Assembly (NCBI GenBank): GCA_023440825.1
Contig: JAEXRL010000016.1
Span: 1-47,734, forward strand
DNA from: Pseudomonadota bacterium
GTDB lineage: Bacteria; Pseudomonadota; Gammaproteobacteria; Burkholderiales; Burkholderiaceae_B
Direction: 5' to 3'
DNA length: 47,734 nt
A program made the position numbers and the translations under genes. Below are positions 6,984 to 15,772 of the stretch, piece after piece. The notes beneath the pieces are model-generated. The model did no database searches and was not told the origin of the DNA. It worked only from the letters and a program-made list of their open reading frames with translations. The stretch's first letter is position 1, and the number at the start of each line of letters is the position of its first letter.

Positions 6984-8489
6984 ATGGATTTACTTGAACA
7001 TCTAGCCTTAGGCTTTTCAGTCGCGTTTACCGCTGAAAATCTGGCATATTGTTTGCTGGGTTGCTTACTGGGCACCCTGATTGGTGTACTGCCAGGCATA
7101 GGCCCTGTACCCACTATCGCCATGCTCTTACCGATTACGTACGTATTACCACCCGTGGCAGGCCTGATCATGCTGGCTGGTATCTACTATGGGGCTCAAT
7201 ATGGTGGCTCTACTACGGCCATCCTGGTCGCTCTACCAGGCGAAACCTCAGCGGTAGTGACCGTACTAGACGGACACCAAATGGCTCGTAATGGCCGCGC
7301 TGGGGCTGCACTGGCTATTGCTGCCATCGGCTCGTTCTTTGCAGGCTGCGTTGCCACCGTACTGCTGGCCGGCTTTGCTCCCCCTTTAGCCGAGGTTGCC
7401 TTTAAATTTGGTCCCGCGGAGTATTTCTCCCTGATGGTCTTGGGCCTCATTGGAGCCGTGGTGCTGGCGTCAGGCTCTTTGCCCAAAGCCATTTGCATGA
7501 TCTTGCTTGGCCTACTCTTGGGCATGGTGGGAACAGACGTCAACTCAGGTGTTGCACGCTTTGATTTCGGTATTCCTGAATTGCAGGATGGGATAGATTT
7601 TGCCGTAGTGGCCATGGGCGTATTCGGCTTCTCAGAAATCATGAACAACCTAGAGTTGCGTGATCAGCGTGTCGACATCACTGAGAAAGTGGGCAATTTG
7701 TACCCCAACAAGACCGAGTTCAAGGAAGCATGGCCTGCCGCTGTCCGAGGTACTGCCTTGGGATCATGCTTGGGCATTTTGCCAGGCGGTGGTGCAGTAC
7801 TTTCTTCCTTTGCCTCCTACACGCTAGAGAAGAAAATCTCCAAGCAGCCAGAGCGGTTCGGAAAAGGACACCCTGCTGGCTTGGCAGGCCCCGAATCGGC
7901 CAATAATGCCGCAGCTCAGACATCTTTCATTCCCTTGCTCACTTTGGGTATCCCAGGCAATGCGGTCACAGCTTTAATGATAGGGGCAATGACCATACAT
8001 AATATTCAGCCTGGCCCACAAGTGATGAGCAGTCACCCTGAGTTGTTCTGGGGATTGATAGCGTCCATGTGGATCGGTAACCTGATGCTCATTATCCTAA
8101 ACCTTCCATTGGTTGGCCTCTGGGTAAAGCTGTTACGCGTCCCCTACCGCATCCTGTTTCCAGCAATTCTGGTATTTTGTACAGTCGGGGTGTACTCCTT
8201 AAACTACAACGTGTTCGATATCTGGACCACAGCCGCCTTTGGCTTGATTGGCTACATATGGTCCAAACTACGCTGCGAGGGCGCCCCCCTATTACTGGGT
8301 CTGGTATTGGGTCCCATGATGGAGGAGTACTTCCGTCGAGCGCTCCTGCTCTCGCGCGGGGATTACACCACGTTTGTCACCCGTCCACTATCTGTCACCT
8401 TACTGATCATGGCTGCTATGCTTGTATTGCTCGTTGCCTTGCCCAGTATTAAGAAAAAACGTGCTGAGACCTTTGTAGAAGAAGACTAG
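6984..8489 (+). CDS. tctA: Tripartite tricarboxylate transporter, large subunit TctA
   Basis: 501 residues, about 11-12 membrane segments, normal length. The family signature is clear: LGTLIGVLPGIGPVPTIAML (about residues 30-50), GIYYGAQYGGSTTAILVALPGE (about 67-88), and a second similar glycine-rich loop, SCLGILPGGGAVLSSFASY, with GKGHPAGLAGPESANNAA and TLGIPGNAVTALMIGAM. TctA forms the sodium- or proton-coupled channel of the transporter. Ribosome-binding site TGGAGTG precedes ATG. It is cotranscribed with tctB and ends at a strong terminator. Substrate is unknown: citrate, terephthalate, glutarate and others are known in the family, and no binding protein is adjacent to suggest one. Confidence 0.94.
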   Translation: MDLLEHLALGFSVAFTAENLAYCLLGCLLGTLIGVLPGIGPVPTIAMLLPITYVLPPVAGLIMLAGIYYGAQYGGSTTAILVALPGETSAVVTVLDGHQMARNGRAGAALAIAAIGSFFAGCVATVLLAGFAPPLAEVAFKFGPAEYFSLMVLGLIGAVVLASGSLPKAICMILLGLLLGMVGTDVNSGVARFDFGIPELQDGIDFAVVAMGVFGFSEIMNNLELRDQRVDITEKVGNLYPNKTEFKEAWPAAVRGTALGSCLGILPGGGAVLSSFASYTLEKKISKQPERFGKGHPAGLAGPESANNAAAQTSFIPLLTLGIPGNAVTALMIGAMTIHNIQPGPQVMSSHPELFWGLIASMWIGNLMLIILNLPLVGLWVKLLRVPYRILFPAILVFCTVGVYSLNYNVFDIWTTAAFGLIGYIWSKLRCEGAPLLLGLVLGPMMEEYFRRALLLSRGDYTTFVTRPLSVTLLIMAAMLVLLVALPSIKKKRAETFVEED

Positions 8490-8522
8490 TCCCTTCTTTT
8501 CTACGACTCAGTACGGCTTTCA

Positions 8523-8560
8523 CCGGAGCAGTGCCAGCATGGCTGCTCCGGTCTTTTTTA
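8523..8560 (+). terminator. Rho-independent terminator after tctA
   Basis: A perfect 9-bp stem CCGGAGCAG/CTGCTCCGG (8523-8531, 8543-8551) is followed by TCTTTTTTA. It shows that the next gene cannot start upstream of it, although an ATG inside the loop (8539) opens a longer frame. Confidence 0.92.
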
Positions 8561-8649
8561 TCCTTATTCCTCCGCAACCCTACAGCTCAAGTTCGAACTT
8601 TACGTTATGCTGCACAGGTCATTTAACTACTACTTGCAGACCAACGTTT

Positions 8650-9561
8650 ATGAGCTCCTTATTTGAACCTCGCTCCTATGCCCCCCAAACCGCGCAACGT
8701 ATTGCATTTCTGGGCCTGGGGATTATGGGCTATCCAATGGCTGGCCATCTTGCCCGTGCTGGACACAACGTTACGGTTTACAACCGCAACACAAGTAAAG
8801 CCCTGCAATGGCAAGGAGAGTTTGGCGGCGCTATCGCTCACACTCCGGCTGAGGCTGCCGCACAGGCAGATATTGTGATGGCCTGCGTCGGTAACGACAA
8901 CGACCTGCGTGCGATTTTTCTGGGTGAGCAAGGAGCCTTGGCTGGCCTACAAGCGGGCGGTCTATTTATTGATCACACCACCGCGTCGGCGGACGTAGCT
9001 CGTGAGCTGTATAAACAGGCTCAGCAACACGACATCCGCTTTATGGACGCCCCAATTTCAGGTGGGCAGGCAGGCGCCAATAAGGGCAAGCTCAGCATTA
9101 TGTGTGGCGCCGATAGTATTGACTACGACCGCGCCCTGCCCTTGATGCTCAATTACGCACAAAGCTGCCACCGTCTGGGACCGATAGGTTCGGGCCAACT
9201 GTGCAAAATGGTGAATCAAATCGCAGTGGTGGGCCTATTACAAAGCTTGGCAGAAGCGATGGCATTTGGCGAAAACGCAGGACTGGATATGCAACAAGTT
9301 CTGGCGGTGCTCAATCACGGCGCGGCACGCAGTTGGCAAATGGAAAGCAAAGGGCCCACCATGCTGGCAAGGAACTTCCAGCCTGGATTTTCGGTGAAAT
9401 GGATGCGCAAAGATTTAGACCTCGTCGAAAAAGAAGCGCAGAATAATGGCTCGGTATTACCGGTGACTGAGCTGGTGAATGCCCAATTCAAGCAACTGGA
9501 AGCCCAGGCAGCAGACGCGCTTGATATTTCTAGCCTATTTACGCTATTACAACAGCCCTAA
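8650..9561 (+). CDS. 3-hydroxyisobutyrate dehydrogenase-family NAD(P)-dependent reductase
   Basis: 303 residues from ATG 8650; a longer frame from 8539 begins inside the tctA terminator and is rejected. It has a Rossmann motif, FLGLGIMGYPMAGHLARAGH (about 20-39), the substrate-binding signature FMDAPISGGQAGANKGKLSIM (131-151), and catalytic Lys186 with Asn189 in GQLCKMVNQ. These place it among beta-hydroxyacid dehydrogenases (3-hydroxyisobutyrate dehydrogenase, tartronate semialdehyde reductase GlxR, and others); the exact substrate cannot be read. Being next to a tricarboxylate-type transporter suggests a hydroxy-acid catabolic role. Its last 15 bases overlap the convergent kinase gene. Confidence 0.88.
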   Translation: MSSLFEPRSYAPQTAQRIAFLGLGIMGYPMAGHLARAGHNVTVYNRNTSKALQWQGEFGGAIAHTPAEAAAQADIVMACVGNDNDLRAIFLGEQGALAGLQAGGLFIDHTTASADVARELYKQAQQHDIRFMDAPISGGQAGANKGKLSIMCGADSIDYDRALPLMLNYAQSCHRLGPIGSGQLCKMVNQIAVVGLLQSLAEAMAFGENAGLDMQQVLAVLNHGAARSWQMESKGPTMLARNFQPGFSVKWMRKDLDLVEKEAQNNGSVLPVTELVNAQFKQLEAQAADALDISSLFTLLQQP

Positions 9562-11067
9562 AGAATCGCGACGCACAGTCACAGAATTAAGCAGGGGGAA
9601 CCTTAAGGTGGCACATAAGCCGTAGCCACCCAGCTCATTAGGCTCCCCATCGCTAAGCTCGATCGTGCCCCCGTTACGCTGTGCATAGGTTAAGGCAATC
9701 GCTAGCCCTAAGCCCGAACCGCTTGCCCTGCTAGAGGGCCCGCCACGATCAAAACGTATAAACACTCCCTCACGCAAACTCGCCGCCAGGCCAATGCCAT
9801 CATCCGAGACACTCACCCAACCGTGGGTCGCATTATGATCGGCACTCACTGTAATGCGGGAATGCGGCCCGGCGTGACTAATCGCGTTATGCAATAAGTT
9901 AGACAAGGCCTCATGTACTTCTGCGTCGTTAACCAGCACCGTTACCGGACTGTCAGCATCCAGCAGCCCTTCTACTGTGCGCCAACCCAGATCTTGTGAC
10001 CGTTCACGCGCTAAAGGCACGTACTGCAGCACCATTTCTTTAGCCAGAGCGCGCAAGTCCACAGGGGCCGCTTCAGTGGCTGAAGTTTGCGTGGCATGCG
10101 CTAAGGATAATAACTGCTCTGTTAAGCGGGTGGCCTGACCCAACTGCTTATTGATCGCCGACAAGGATTCACGCACTCGCTGCAAATCTGGCTCACGACG
10201 AGCGTACTGCACTTGTGTTTGGATAATCGCCAAGGGTGTACGTAGCTGATGGGATGCGTCGGCTAAAAACCGTGCCTGCTTTTGCAGTACCTGTCGATAC
10301 AAATCGATATGGTAATTAACGGAACGCACCAGCGGCATGACTTCGCGAGGTACCGCATAGGGATCCAAGGGACTGAGATCATCATGCTCACGATTCCGTA
10401 TTTCGTGTCGTAATGCATTTAAGGGCCACAAGGCGATCGCAACAGAACACCACACCAACAAGACGGACAGGGCCAGCATACGCAAATTACGAAACAAGCT
10501 CTCGCGTAATGCCTCTTGCTGGGTGCGCAAGCGCATATCCAGGCTCTCGCCTACCATCACCACAATTTGCTTATGTACGCCCTCGTGATAGAGATCGCGC
10601 CATATCGCCACCATGCGCAAGGTGTCATTCCGAAAGAAGCCATCATAAAAAACAGGCATACCTTCGTGCTCAGCCAAGTTCTTGGGTCGTGGCAAGCCCT
10701 CCATTCCAAGCAGGGTTTGGGTTTTCAAACCATTCACCACGGCACCTGCCAAGGCAGGAATGGCCGGCGTAATTTCTTCCACTTTAAAATACTTGCGATT
10801 ACCCGGGCGCGATTCCAGCATCACCTGAGCATAAAAAGGAGGATCAATCCGCAACGTACCGTCTTGATTGAACTCAACGCTGGTTTCTAAAATTTTAGCC
10901 GGCTCCAGCAAAGCCCCATCGTACACACTTTCCGTTAATGCTCGTGTCGCCCAATAGTCTTCCCAGCTATCGTATAGCAAAAGCGCCACCACACCGGGCA
11001 TGAGCAATGCCAGCAACCAGAACCGTAGACCTAAATTCCAGCCATTGAGCCCCTGACGTACGCTCAT
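9547..11067 (-). CDS. Sensor histidine kinase, TctE-like
   Basis: 506 residues. Two membrane helices (about 14-32 and 196-215) flank a periplasmic domain of about 160 residues, of the kind found N-terminally in TctE/QseC-type kinases. A cytoplasmic linker is followed by the dimerisation helix FLADASHQLRTPLAIIQ with phosphoacceptor His273, the N box (NLLHNAISHAG, Asn394), DDGIG (422-426) and the GSGLGLA G2 box (450-456). All catalytic elements are intact. Its ATG overlaps the stop of the upstream response regulator by 4 bases (ATGA), so they form one two-component operon. Lying convergent to tctBA plus a dehydrogenase, it probably senses a carboxylate. Its partner regulator carries an in-frame stop codon. 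Confidence 0.92.
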   Translation of the reverse strand: MSVRQGLNGWNLGLRFWLLALLMPGVVALLLYDSWEDYWATRALTESVYDGALLEPAKILETSVEFNQDGTLRIDPPFYAQVMLESRPGNRKYFKVEEITPAIPALAGAVVNGLKTQTLLGMEGLPRPKNLAEHEGMPVFYDGFFRNDTLRMVAIWRDLYHEGVHKQIVVMVGESLDMRLRTQQEALRESLFRNLRMLALSVLLVWCSVAIALWPLNALRHEIRNREHDDLSPLDPYAVPREVMPLVRSVNYHIDLYRQVLQKQARFLADASHQLRTPLAIIQTQVQYARREPDLQRVRESLSAINKQLGQATRLTEQLLSLAHATQTSATEAAPVDLRALAKEMVLQYVPLARERSQDLGWRTVEGLLDADSPVTVLVNDAEVHEALSNLLHNAISHAGPHSRITVSADHNATHGWVSVSDDGIGLAASLREGVFIRFDRGGPSSRASGSGLGLAIALTYAQRNGGTIELSDGEPNELGGYGLCATLRFPLLNSVTVRRDSLGLL

Positions 11068-11753
11068 GAGTGTTCAGTCCACGGCACACTTTCTTCAAGC
11101 ATATAGCCCAAACCCCTGACTGTGACGATACGCACATCGGTCTGCGCCAGCTTTTTTCGAAGGCGATGCAAGACTACCTCGATGGCATCCGGGCCTGCAT
11201 CACTATCTTGCTCAAACACTTGCTCGTGCAAACGGCTTTTTTCTACCGGTAAATCAACGTTTGTAATTAATGCCAGCAAGGCAGCATGCTCACGAGGGGT
11301 CAGATGTAACACTACACCACTGAGCAAAAAAGCACGATTTGCCGGATTATATTCAAGTGAGCCACAATTTAACGAAGCACTGGCTTACAAACCTCGGTTC
11401 CGGCGTAACAAGGCCATCAAGCGTGCCTCGACCTCCTCAAGAGCAAAAGGCTTACTCACAAAATCATCGGCACCCAAATTCAAACCTCGAACCCTATCGT
11501 GCAAGGTGCCTTGTGCAGTCAGTAATAAAACAGGAATCTGGTTACCGGCTGCACGCAGCTCACGCAAAAAAACCAAACCATGTTTATCCGGCAATCGTAA
11601 ATCCAGCACCATAGCGTCGAACTGCTGAGACGCCAAGAGCTCTTGCGCACCGCTAACATCTGGAGCGTGCACAGGTAAAAAACCACTTTGCGCTAATGCC
11701 CGCTCCAGCCAGGCAGCCATCTCCAGCTCGTCTTCAACTAAAAGGATGCGCAT
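11064..11753 (-). pseudogene. TctD-like OmpR-family response regulator broken by an in-frame TAA
   Basis: Read from ATG 11753, the frame gives a complete 229-codon OmpR/PhoB-type regulator except for one TAA at codon 123 (11387-11385). Before it lies an intact receiver: acidic Glu8/Asp9, phosphoacceptor Asp51 in MVLDLRLPDKHG, Thr79 and Lys101 in FVSKPFA, ending RLMALLRRNRGL. After it, in the same frame, come a normal linker (ASASLNCGSLEYNPANRAF) and the winged-helix DNA-binding domain (HLTPREHAALLALI, VVLHRLRKKL, VRGLGYMLEE). No frameshift is involved; one base change (CAA to TAA) would explain it. The start overlaps rppH by 20 bases and the end overlaps the kinase by 4. Possible fates: a recent pseudogene, readthrough, two separate domains with a TTG restart near 11327, or a sequence error. 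Confidence 0.85.
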
Positions 11754-12300
11754 GTCTACCTGACTCCTGCACGAGTTCTTTACTCCCGTTTTGCGAGCGC
11801 TGACGCAAATAACGATTTTCCTGACGACGACGAAATAAAATTCCTGACAACTCATTGAGCGCTTGCATGTAAACTTCACGCTTAAACTCAATGACCGAGT
11901 CGAGTGGAACCCAATAATGACTCCATCGCCAGGCATCGAATTCTGGGCTAGATGTAGAGCGCAAGCACACATCACAATCACGCCCTACCAAACGCAGGAG
12001 AAACCAGATCTGTTTTTGTCCTTTGTAATGACCACGCGCTTCACGTCGTACATAATGATTAGGTACGTTGTAACGAAGCCAGTCGCGTGTCCGTCCCAAT
12101 ATACGAATATGCTCTGGGAGCAAGCCCACTTCTTCATGCAACTCACGGTACATAGCCTGTGTAGGTGTTTCCCCATACTGAATACCACCCTGAGGAAACT
12201 GCCAAGCATGCTCCCGTACTCGCTTGCCCCAAAACACCTCGTTTTTACGATTAACGAGGATAATTCCAACATTAGGACGGTAGCCTTCTCGGTCTAACAT
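11734..12300 (-). CDS. rppH: RNA pyrophosphohydrolase RppH (Nudix)
   Basis: 188 residues. RppH removes pyrophosphate from the 5' end of mRNAs, opening them to RNase E decay. The N-terminal MLDREGYRPNVGIILVNRKN and WQFPQGGIQYGETP are characteristic, and the Nudix box runs from about residue 39 to 61 with YRELHEEVGL holding the metal-binding glutamates. The C-terminal KREVYMQALNEL is also typical. The length is slightly above the E. coli protein because of a basic tail (about 155-188). Its 3' end overlaps the start of the response-regulator gene by 20 bases. It is divergent from proS, a conserved pairing in Burkholderiales; the 64-base gap must hold both promoters. Confidence 0.96.
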   Translation of the reverse strand: MLDREGYRPNVGIILVNRKNEVFWGKRVREHAWQFPQGGIQYGETPTQAMYRELHEEVGLLPEHIRILGRTRDWLRYNVPNHYVRREARGHYKGQKQIWFLLRLVGRDCDVCLRSTSSPEFDAWRWSHYWVPLDSVIEFKREVYMQALNELSGILFRRRQENRYLRQRSQNGSKELVQESGRHAHPFS

Positions 12301-12364
12301 AGGCCACCTCTAAACGAATTCAATACAATTACACCGATTATACGTTCCTGAAGAGTTCCCTACC

Positions 12365-14101
12365 ATGTATGCAAGCCAATATCATATTAATACCCTAAAA
12401 GAAGCCCCTGCAGAAGCCGAAGTCGCCAGCCATCAACTAATGACACGCGCCGGCATGATACGCAGAGCCGCTGGCGGCATCTATACCTATATGCCTATGG
12501 GCTTAAAGGTGCTGCGCAAAATCGAAACGATTATCCGTGAAGAAATGGATCGTGCCGGAGCCATAGAGTTACTGATGCCTGTTGTGCAACCGGCTGAGCT
12601 CTGGCATGAGTCAGGACGCTGGGAGCAATACGGTGAAGAGCTGCTCCGTATCAAGGATAGGCATCAGCGTGACTTTGTCCTGCAGCCCACCTCGGAAGAG
12701 GTCATTACCGACATAGCACGTAATGAAATTCATAGCTGGCGCCAGCTACCCGTGAATTTTTATCACATTCAAACCAAGTTTCGAGACGAACGCCGTCCAC
12801 GCTTCGGTTTAATGCGCGGGCGTGAGTTCACCATGAAGGATGCTTACTCCTTCGATCGGGACGCTGAGTCCGCACAGGCCAGCTACGACACTATGTACGC
12901 TGCCTATATGAAAATCTTCCAGCGTCTGGGTTTAGAGTTTCGTGCCGTAGCCGCCGATACCGGCTCTATAGGCGGCTCACGCAGTCACGAGTTTCAGGTC
13001 ATTGCCAACACAGGCGAAGACTTAATTGTGTACAACCCCAACACCGAATACGCGGCCAATATCGAATTGGCCGAAGCGCCTTGCCTGTACGCTGAGCGCG
13101 CGCCTGCCAGCCAAGCTCTGCAGAAAATAGCGACGCCGAACGCCGCCAAGTGCGAGCTGGTGGCCGAACTACTCGGTCGTCCCCTGAGCGATACCGTGAA
13201 ATCCGTTGTCTTGGCTACTGATAGCGAACAAGATGGCCAACGCAGTACCCAGATCTGGCTCTTGCTAGTGCGTGGAGACCATGAGGTCAACGAGATCAAG
13301 GTTTCAAAGCTCGAGGGGTTCGAGCAAGGCCACCGCCTGGCCAGTGAAGCAGAAATACTCGACACTTTCGCTTGCCCTCCCGGCTATCTGGGTCCTATTA
13401 ACACCAGCAAGCCCGTCAAGGTAATCGCCGACTTAAGTGTTGCCAATATGAGCGACTTTATCTGCGGCGCAAATGAAAGCGGCTTTCACTATGTGGGGGT
13501 TAACTGGGGACGTGATCTACCCGAGCCTGTACAAGCGGACCTGCGTAATGTGGTCGATGGTGACCCTGCCCCTAACGGAGGTCAACTACGTATTCAGCGT
13601 GGCATTGAGGTGGGTCACGTGTTTTTTCTGGGTGACACCTATTCACAAAAGCTGCAAGCCAGCTTTCTGGATACCAATGGCAAGCCTGCCATTATGCAAA
13701 TGGGCTGCTACGGCATAGGTGTGAGTCGCATCGCTGCCGCAGCCATTGAACAGAACCACGATGCGCAGGGCATGATCTGGCCACGCACCATAGCGCCTTT
13801 CGAAGTGGTTATTTGTCCCATTGGCTATCAAAAAAGTGAAGCCGTGAAGGAACACGCCCAGAACCTTTACCAAACGTTAAAAGCTCAGGGCATAGACGTG
13901 ATCCTGGACGACCGGGATATCCGTCCAGGCATTATGTTTGCAGACTGGGAACTGATTGGTGTGCCCGTACGCATCACCATAGGAGACCGTGGACTGAAAG
14001 AAGGTATCGTGGAAATACAGTCGCGCCGCGCCTCAGAGAGTGACAAGGTAGCTGTCGAACACGCCGCTCAAAGCACGCTGGATCTGCTCGCTAGCCTCTA
14101 A
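12365..14101 (+). CDS. proS: Prolyl-tRNA synthetase
   Basis: 578 residues, the bacterial-type enzyme that charges tRNA-Pro. Class II motif 1 lies near RAGMIRRAAGGIYTYMPMGLKV, motif 2 is FRDERRPRFGLMRGREFTMKDAYSFD (about 137-162), and motif 3 is GCYGIGVSRIAAAAIEQ near residue 445. An inserted YbaK/ProX-type editing domain, which clears Ala-tRNA-Pro, occupies about 230-390 (CELVAELLGRPLSDTVKSVV). The C-terminal anticodon-binding domain begins near 470 (FEVVICPIGY). The length is normal. It is the single housekeeping synthetase in the window and is followed by the Tol-Pal cluster after 72 bases. Confidence 0.98.
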   Translation: MYASQYHINTLKEAPAEAEVASHQLMTRAGMIRRAAGGIYTYMPMGLKVLRKIETIIREEMDRAGAIELLMPVVQPAELWHESGRWEQYGEELLRIKDRHQRDFVLQPTSEEVITDIARNEIHSWRQLPVNFYHIQTKFRDERRPRFGLMRGREFTMKDAYSFDRDAESAQASYDTMYAAYMKIFQRLGLEFRAVAADTGSIGGSRSHEFQVIANTGEDLIVYNPNTEYAANIELAEAPCLYAERAPASQALQKIATPNAAKCELVAELLGRPLSDTVKSVVLATDSEQDGQRSTQIWLLLVRGDHEVNEIKVSKLEGFEQGHRLASEAEILDTFACPPGYLGPINTSKPVKVIADLSVANMSDFICGANESGFHYVGVNWGRDLPEPVQADLRNVVDGDPAPNGGQLRIQRGIEVGHVFFLGDTYSQKLQASFLDTNGKPAIMQMGCYGIGVSRIAAAAIEQNHDAQGMIWPRTIAPFEVVICPIGYQKSEAVKEHAQNLYQTLKAQGIDVILDDRDIRPGIMFADWELIGVPVRITIGDRGLKEGIVEIQSRRASESDKVAVEHAAQSTLDLLASL

Positions 14102-14173
14102 GTATATTTTTGCATCAGCATGACACTCTTTTTATACATATTAGGGTGTTATGCACCAACTGCTTACTTTACT

Positions 14174-14599
14174 ATGACTACTGAAACCAGCAGAAAAGAC
14201 TTTGCACTACAAATTCGCGTATATTACGAGGACACTGACGCCGGAGGCATTGTGTACTATGCCAACTATCTGAAGTTTTTCGAACGCGCACGTACAGAAT
14301 GGCTCAGGCAGTTAGGGGTAAATCAATCTGAATTAGCCATAAGCGCTCAAAGAGCGTTTGTGGTCAAGCAAGTTGAAATACAATATAACAAGCCTGCTGC
14401 ACTCGATGATTTGCTCAATATTCATAGCCGTATTAGCCATCTGGGTGCTGCCAGCATACACTTTCACCAAGAGGCTTGGCTAAACGGGGAACTGTTGTGC
14501 AGCAGTGCTATCCAAGTCGTTTGTGTTGATGCGAAAACCCTTCGCCCAGCTAAACTTGATCTTAACTTACGAACTCTATTGTTAAAGGTTCAGGACTGA
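14174..14599 (+). CDS. ybgC: Acyl-CoA thioesterase YbgC (Tol-Pal associated)
   Basis: 141 residues from ATG 14174. The frame is open from 14120, but the extra 18 residues precede the family's normal start and neither ATG has a clear ribosome-binding site. The hotdog-fold thioesterase motif VYYEDTDAGGIVYYANYLKF (about 16-35) contains the catalytic Asp of the 4-hydroxybenzoyl-CoA thioesterase family. YbgC hydrolyses acyl-CoA or acyl-ACP and is linked to phospholipid metabolism. It is the first gene of the Tol-Pal cluster; tolQ starts 2 bases after its stop. Confidence 0.94.
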   Translation: MTTETSRKDFALQIRVYYEDTDAGGIVYYANYLKFFERARTEWLRQLGVNQSELAISAQRAFVVKQVEIQYNKPAALDDLLNIHSRISHLGAASIHFHQEAWLNGELLCSSAIQVVCVDAKTLRPAKLDLNLRTLLLKVQD

Positions 14600-14601
14600 C
14601 C

Positions 14602-15276
14602 ATGCAAGCTACTAGCGAACTGTCGCTGCTCTCGCTACTTCTGAATGCCAGTATCCCAGTTCAACTGGTCATGCTGATTCTCTTGGGTATCTCGATCCTG
14701 TCGTGGTCCTATATTTTCAGCAAGCGTGCCACGTTAAAACGTACCCAAGAACAAACCCGTCGTTTCGAAGATGACTTTTGGGCGGGTGGCGATTTAACCG
14801 TACTTCAACAGTCTATTGCCAGTCGTCGCGACGAGCACGGAGCGCTGGCACGAATTTTTGAATCGGGCATGACCGAATTCATCAAAGCCCGCCGTAACCA
14901 CACCTCTGGCTCAGCAGCCCTAGACGGCCCACGCCGTGCCATGCGTGCCAGCTACCAGCGTGAACTGGACAACTTAGAAACACGTCTTAATTTTCTTGCC
15001 TCCGCAGGCTCTGTCAGCCCCTACATCGGCTTGCTGGGAACTGTCTGGGGTATTATGCACGCCTTTATTGGCCTATCAGGTATGCAACAAGCCACGCTTG
15101 CCTCTGTTGCCCCAGGTATTGCGGAAGCTCTGATCGCTACCGCCATAGGCTTGTTTGCTGCCATTCCGGCGGTGGTTGCCTATAACCGCTTTACCAACGA
15201 AATTGATCGCATTTCGATACGCTTCGAAGGTTTTATAGATGAGTTTCTGAACATCTTGCAACGACAGGTGAACTGA
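14602..15276 (+). CDS. tolQ: Tol-Pal system protein TolQ
   Basis: 224 residues, an inner-membrane protein of the MotA/TolQ/ExbB family. TM1 lies at about 17-38 (VMLILLGISILSWSYIF); TM2 and TM3 lie in the C-terminal half around SVSPYIGLLGTVWGIMHAF and EALIATAIGLFAAIPAVVAYN. TolQ and TolR form the proton-driven motor that energises TolA during outer-membrane constriction at division. It follows ybgC by 2 bases and overlaps tolR by one base (TGATG), so translation is coupled. Confidence 0.97.
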   Translation: MQATSELSLLSLLLNASIPVQLVMLILLGISILSWSYIFSKRATLKRTQEQTRRFEDDFWAGGDLTVLQQSIASRRDEHGALARIFESGMTEFIKARRNHTSGSAALDGPRRAMRASYQRELDNLETRLNFLASAGSVSPYIGLLGTVWGIMHAFIGLSGMQQATLASVAPGIAEALIATAIGLFAAIPAVVAYNRFTNEIDRISIRFEGFIDEFLNILQRQVN

Positions 15277-15713
15277 TGCCCTCTATGCGTGGTAACTCGC
15301 GCCGAGCCAATCGGCGCATGACAAACGAAATCAACGTAGTACCGTATATTGACGTGATGCTGGTTCTGCTGGTGATTTTCATGGTCACCGCACCCATGAT
15401 CACCCCTGGTTTGATCGAACTACCTTCAGTCGGGCAAGCCTCCGAAGTCACAGCTACCCCTGTCGAGTTACAAATCAACAAAGAAGGTGAGTTAGCCATA
15501 CGACTACGCGACGCAGGCTCGGAGTTCGAAACGATCAGCAATGACCAGCTACTGGCCGAGGTCCGTAGCCGCATCACTGCAGAAAGTCCTGTTGTGATTG
15601 CTGCCGACGGCAAGGTACCTTATGAAGATGTTATGAAAATCATGGATACCCTGCGCTCGAACGGCATCACTAAACTGGGCCTATTGGTTAATCAGGACGA
15701 TGGACCTAAGTAA
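15276..15713 (+). CDS. tolR: Tol-Pal system protein TolR
   Basis: 145 residues of the ExbD/TolR family. A single membrane helix at about 21-42 carries the conserved proton-channel aspartate in NVVPYIDVMLVLLVIFMV (Asp26); a periplasmic domain follows, with VVIAADGKVPYEDVMKIMDTL near the C-terminus. It works with TolQ as the motor of the Tol-Pal system. The start overlaps the tolQ stop by one base. A 59-base gap separates it from tolA. Confidence 0.97.
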   Translation: MPSMRGNSRRANRRMTNEINVVPYIDVMLVLLVIFMVTAPMITPGLIELPSVGQASEVTATPVELQINKEGELAIRLRDAGSEFETISNDQLLAEVRSRITAESPVVIAADGKVPYEDVMKIMDTLRSNGITKLGLLVNQDDGPK

Positions 15714-15772
15714 ACGCCCACTATCATAGACAGTAACGAATCAATTCGCTCTTAGCGTCCGCCTAAATTTGA

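Noticed and set aside
7196..7648. Minus-strand 150-codon frame inside tctA
   Set aside because: Antisense of the TctA hydrophobic segments; no motif, no start signal, while tctA is clearly intact on the plus strand.
8539..8649. Extended start of the 3-hydroxyisobutyrate dehydrogenase-family gene
   Set aside because: The first 37 codons start inside the loop of the tctA terminator and the translated segment is unrelated to the family. The ATG at 8650 gives a normal N-terminus.
11064..11327. Separate stand-alone DNA-binding protein starting at TTG 11327
   Set aside because: It is in the same frame as the receiver domain and begins in the middle of the usual linker-to-effector strand; an interrupted full-length regulator is the simpler reading, although a restart cannot be excluded.
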